A stretch of DNA of 45,743 nucleotides from NCBI RefSeq assembly GCF_000739615.1, contig NZ_BATP01000026.1, forward strand, positions 1 through 45,743, in the 5' to 3' direction. Each line of letters begins with the position of its first letter. The stretch's first letter is position 1. Below are positions 44,338-45,743 of this stretch, piece after piece. This stretch comes from Haloferula sp. BvORR071 (lineage in GTDB: Bacteria > Verrucomicrobiota > Verrucomicrobiia > Verrucomicrobiales > Akkermansiaceae). The notes under the pieces are model-generated. The model made no database searches. It was not told the origin of the DNA and worked only from the letters and a program-made list of their open reading frames with translations. Both the position numbers and the translations under genes were made by a program.

Positions 44338-45021
44338 ATGAAATTGCTCCGACCCATCCTGATCGCCGGGGCCGCGCTTGCGGCCGGCCTCCTTTCTTCC
44401 TGCTCCAACGGCCCCGTCAGAAGTGCTGCGGGGCTGGCCACCTACCGGGCCTACGACCGTCCCGCCAAGAAGCCTTCCAACCCTTCCGCGGTGAGGGTGA
44501 AAGTCTCCTTGGCCAAGCAGATGGCTTACGTGATGGAAGGCAACACCCCCTTGATGGTGATGCCTGTCTCTACCGGCGCCCCCGGCTCCCCTACCCCGAC
44601 CGGCAGCTTCACGATCTTCAACAAGGAGCACAAGCACCGCGCCAACACCCACGGCTACGCCTACTCCGGCAACCAGGTGAAGAAGACCATGCTCTCCAGC
44701 AAGCCCTCTGGCTGGAGCTTCAAGGGCACCCCGATGCCCTACTGGTGTGAGTTCAAGTCGAACTACGGCTTCCACACCGGCTGGCTGAAGCACTCGCCCT
44801 GCACCCACGGCTGCATCCGCATGCACGAAAACCTCGCGCCGAAGTTCTATCAGCTCGTGAAGGTCGGCACCCAGGTCAACATCTCCTACAGCCAGCCCGA
44901 GGACTCTACCCTCGGCAAGATCGACCTCCCGCCGGATGCCGGTCCGCTGCCTGACTACGGTGGCGACACCTACGTCAGTGACGCCTACTTCACCCTGCAC
45001 AAGACCCCGACTTTCCAATAA
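44338..45021 (+). CDS. L,D-transpeptidase (YkuD domain) lipoprotein
   Basis: A 227-residue envelope enzyme starting at ATG 44338 with MKLLRPILIAGAALAAGLLSSC, lipobox LLSSC (Cys22). The YkuD domain runs from about 50 to 180: VRVKVSLAKQMAYVME, VSTGAPGSPTPTGSFTIF, GTPMPYWCEF, SNYGFHTGW (His145) and CTHGCIRMHENLAP, with catalytic Cys158. The C-terminal extension of about 45 residues after the domain (SQPEDSTLGKIDLPPDAGP) is unusual in length and not found in the other family member at 26865-27386. A strong terminator follows. Confidence 0.92.
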   Translation: MKLLRPILIAGAALAAGLLSSCSNGPVRSAAGLATYRAYDRPAKKPSNPSAVRVKVSLAKQMAYVMEGNTPLMVMPVSTGAPGSPTPTGSFTIFNKEHKHRANTHGYAYSGNQVKKTMLSSKPSGWSFKGTPMPYWCEFKSNYGFHTGWLKHSPCTHGCIRMHENLAPKFYQLVKVGTQVNISYSQPEDSTLGKIDLPPDAGPLPDYGGDTYVSDAYFTLHKTPTFQ

Positions 45022-45047
45022 GTCTCTCCCGTTCTCCACGGATCAAG

Positions 45048-45079
45048 GCCTCTTCCGCCCTGCGGAAGGGGCTTTTTTT
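45048..45079 (+). terminator. Rho-independent terminator of the second L,D-transpeptidase gene
   Basis: GCCTCTTCCGC (45048-45058) pairs with GCGGAAGGGGC (45062-45072), with one G-T wobble, around a 3-nt loop. Seven T residues follow. Confidence 0.9.
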
Positions 45080-45088
45080 GTGGGGCGA

Positions 45089-45721
45089 TCAGGCCCCCAG
45101 CACCAGCTTCACCGACAGCGCAATCAAGGCCACCCCGAAGGCCCCATCGATCCACTTGGCCGAACGCTCATAGCGCGACCGCAAGGGTCCCCACTGCAGC
45201 AAGCGCGCCCACAGGGCCCACAGCGCCCCTCCTTGGATCACCACCACGGCGATGATCGCGTACGGAAACCACAGCGGCCGATCCCCTCGCAGGAAGTCCG
45301 CGCAAATCGCCGCCAGGAAGATAATGGCCTTCGGATTGAGCAGGTTGCAAAGCAAGCCGCGCAAATAAGGACTTCGACCCGCCGCCGGAGCCACTGTTTC
45401 CTCCCCATTTTCCGCCGCTGGCTGCGGCGCTGCAAATGCCGCCCGCAAGAGCTTCCACGCCAGCCAAGTCAGATAGGCCGCCGCCAGCCAGGAAATGATT
45501 CCGTGCAGCCTCGGGCTCTTCTCAAAGGCCACCGCCACCCCGCCGACCGCAATCGAGGTCAGGATCGTCAGCCCGGTGGCAATCCCCAGCGCCATCATCA
45601 CCCCCGCCCGCGCGCCATCCGCCAGCGCGGTCCGGGTCAGCAGGATCATGTCCGGCCCCGGGCTGAACTGCCCGAGCGCCATGATCAGGGCGAAGCGCGC
45701 CAATTCCAGCCAGTCGTTCAC
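45089..45721 (-). CDS. LysE-family amino-acid/metabolite exporter
   Basis: A 210-residue inner-membrane transporter with about six helices. The family marker is near the N-terminus: ALIMALGQFSPGPDMILLTRTALADGARAG, with G-x4-PGPD. Another is GLLCNLLNPKAIIFLAAI, the N-L-L-N-P-K signature of RhtB/LysE exporters. A hydrophilic loop (AAPQPAAENGEETVAPAAG) sits in the middle. The start is GTG 45721, overlapping the stop of the upstream gene. The exported substrate cannot be read from the sequence. Confidence 0.93.
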   Translation of the reverse strand: MNDWLELARFALIMALGQFSPGPDMILLTRTALADGARAGVMMALGIATGLTILTSIAVGGVAVAFEKSPRLHGIISWLAAAYLTWLAWKLLRAAFAAPQPAAENGEETVAPAAGRSPYLRGLLCNLLNPKAIIFLAAICADFLRGDRPLWFPYAIIAVVVIQGGALWALWARLLQWGPLRSRYERSAKWIDGAFGVALIALSVKLVLGA

Positions 45722-45743
45722 TTCTTGGCCGCCATGATGTAGG
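45718..45743 (-). CDS. C-terminal codons of an unidentified gene (partial)
   Basis: Reading in from the window edge on the minus strand, the frame gives YIMAAKK and then TGA at 45720-45718. The stop overlaps the GTG start of the LysE-family gene (GTGA), which is typical of coupled genes. Only eight codons are visible, so the product cannot be named. Confidence 0.4.

Overview
The window is about 45.7 kb of GC-rich, densely coded chromosomal DNA. It most likely comes from a Verrucomicrobiota bacterium of the Luteolibacter/Haloferula/Verrucomicrobiaceae kind. This assignment is inference. It rests on the adjacent DUF1800 and Tat-exported DUF1501 pair, the many short lipoproteins and secreted proteins of unknown function, an SHD1-domain protein, CsbD/DUF3309 stress proteins, a discoidin-tailed GH29 fucosidase, and genome-wide style short inverted-repeat elements. 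I see no rRNA, tRNA, CRISPR array, transposase or phage gene.

Layout. 1-4 kb: the tail of an IspH-like protein that lacks catalytic residues, then trpC, a small membrane-protein gene with an apparent frameshift, trpE and trpG. 4-7 kb: a SHOCT-tailed lipoprotein, a small secreted protein, and a CGNR regulator divergent from an exported Asp-nucleophile alpha/beta hydrolase, with inverted GTAACC sites around their starts. A 240-bp inverted-repeat element (6663-6903) follows. 7-12.7 kb: a duplicated exported hydrolase, and an M42 peptidase / unknown secreted protein / MoxR ATPase set joined by ATGA overlaps. 12.7-21 kb, minus strand: recQ, DUF1800, DUF1501 and a GH29 alpha-L-fucosidase. 21-29 kb: envelope and secreted proteins, including an SH3 protein, a DUF4394 protein, an L,D-transpeptidase and a HExxH protein, then DUF3309 and CsbD. 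29.4-32.8 kb: two overlapping histidine-kinase genes with receiver domains and no DNA-binding output.

33.2-39.1 kb holds the most coherent metabolic unit. A minus-strand five-gene run encodes an aldo/keto reductase strongly resembling plant L-galactose dehydrogenase, a cyclase-family metal hydrolase, a DUF4240 protein, altronate dehydratase (UxaA) and a tagaturonate/altronate oxidoreductase (UxaB). It faces a divergent AraC-type regulator. I propose an L-galactose (or L-fucose/L-galactonate) catabolic operon that enters the altronate to 2-keto-3-deoxygluconate route. The fucosidase elsewhere in the window fits a polysaccharide-degrading lifestyle.

39-45.7 kb: class II fructose-bisphosphate aldolase with a strong terminator, a GNAT acetyltransferase, a P-loop kinase-like protein, small membrane proteins, a DUF3820 protein, a second copy of the inverted-repeat element (43215-43335), pterin-4a-carbinolamine dehydratase, a BamE-like Tyr/Gly-rich lipoprotein, a second L,D-transpeptidase, a LysE-family exporter and the last codons of one more gene.

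Two genes (1412-1797 and 32782-33198) make sense only if a one-base frame change is assumed. Gene positions come from reading frames, start context and remembered family motifs; no database search was possible.
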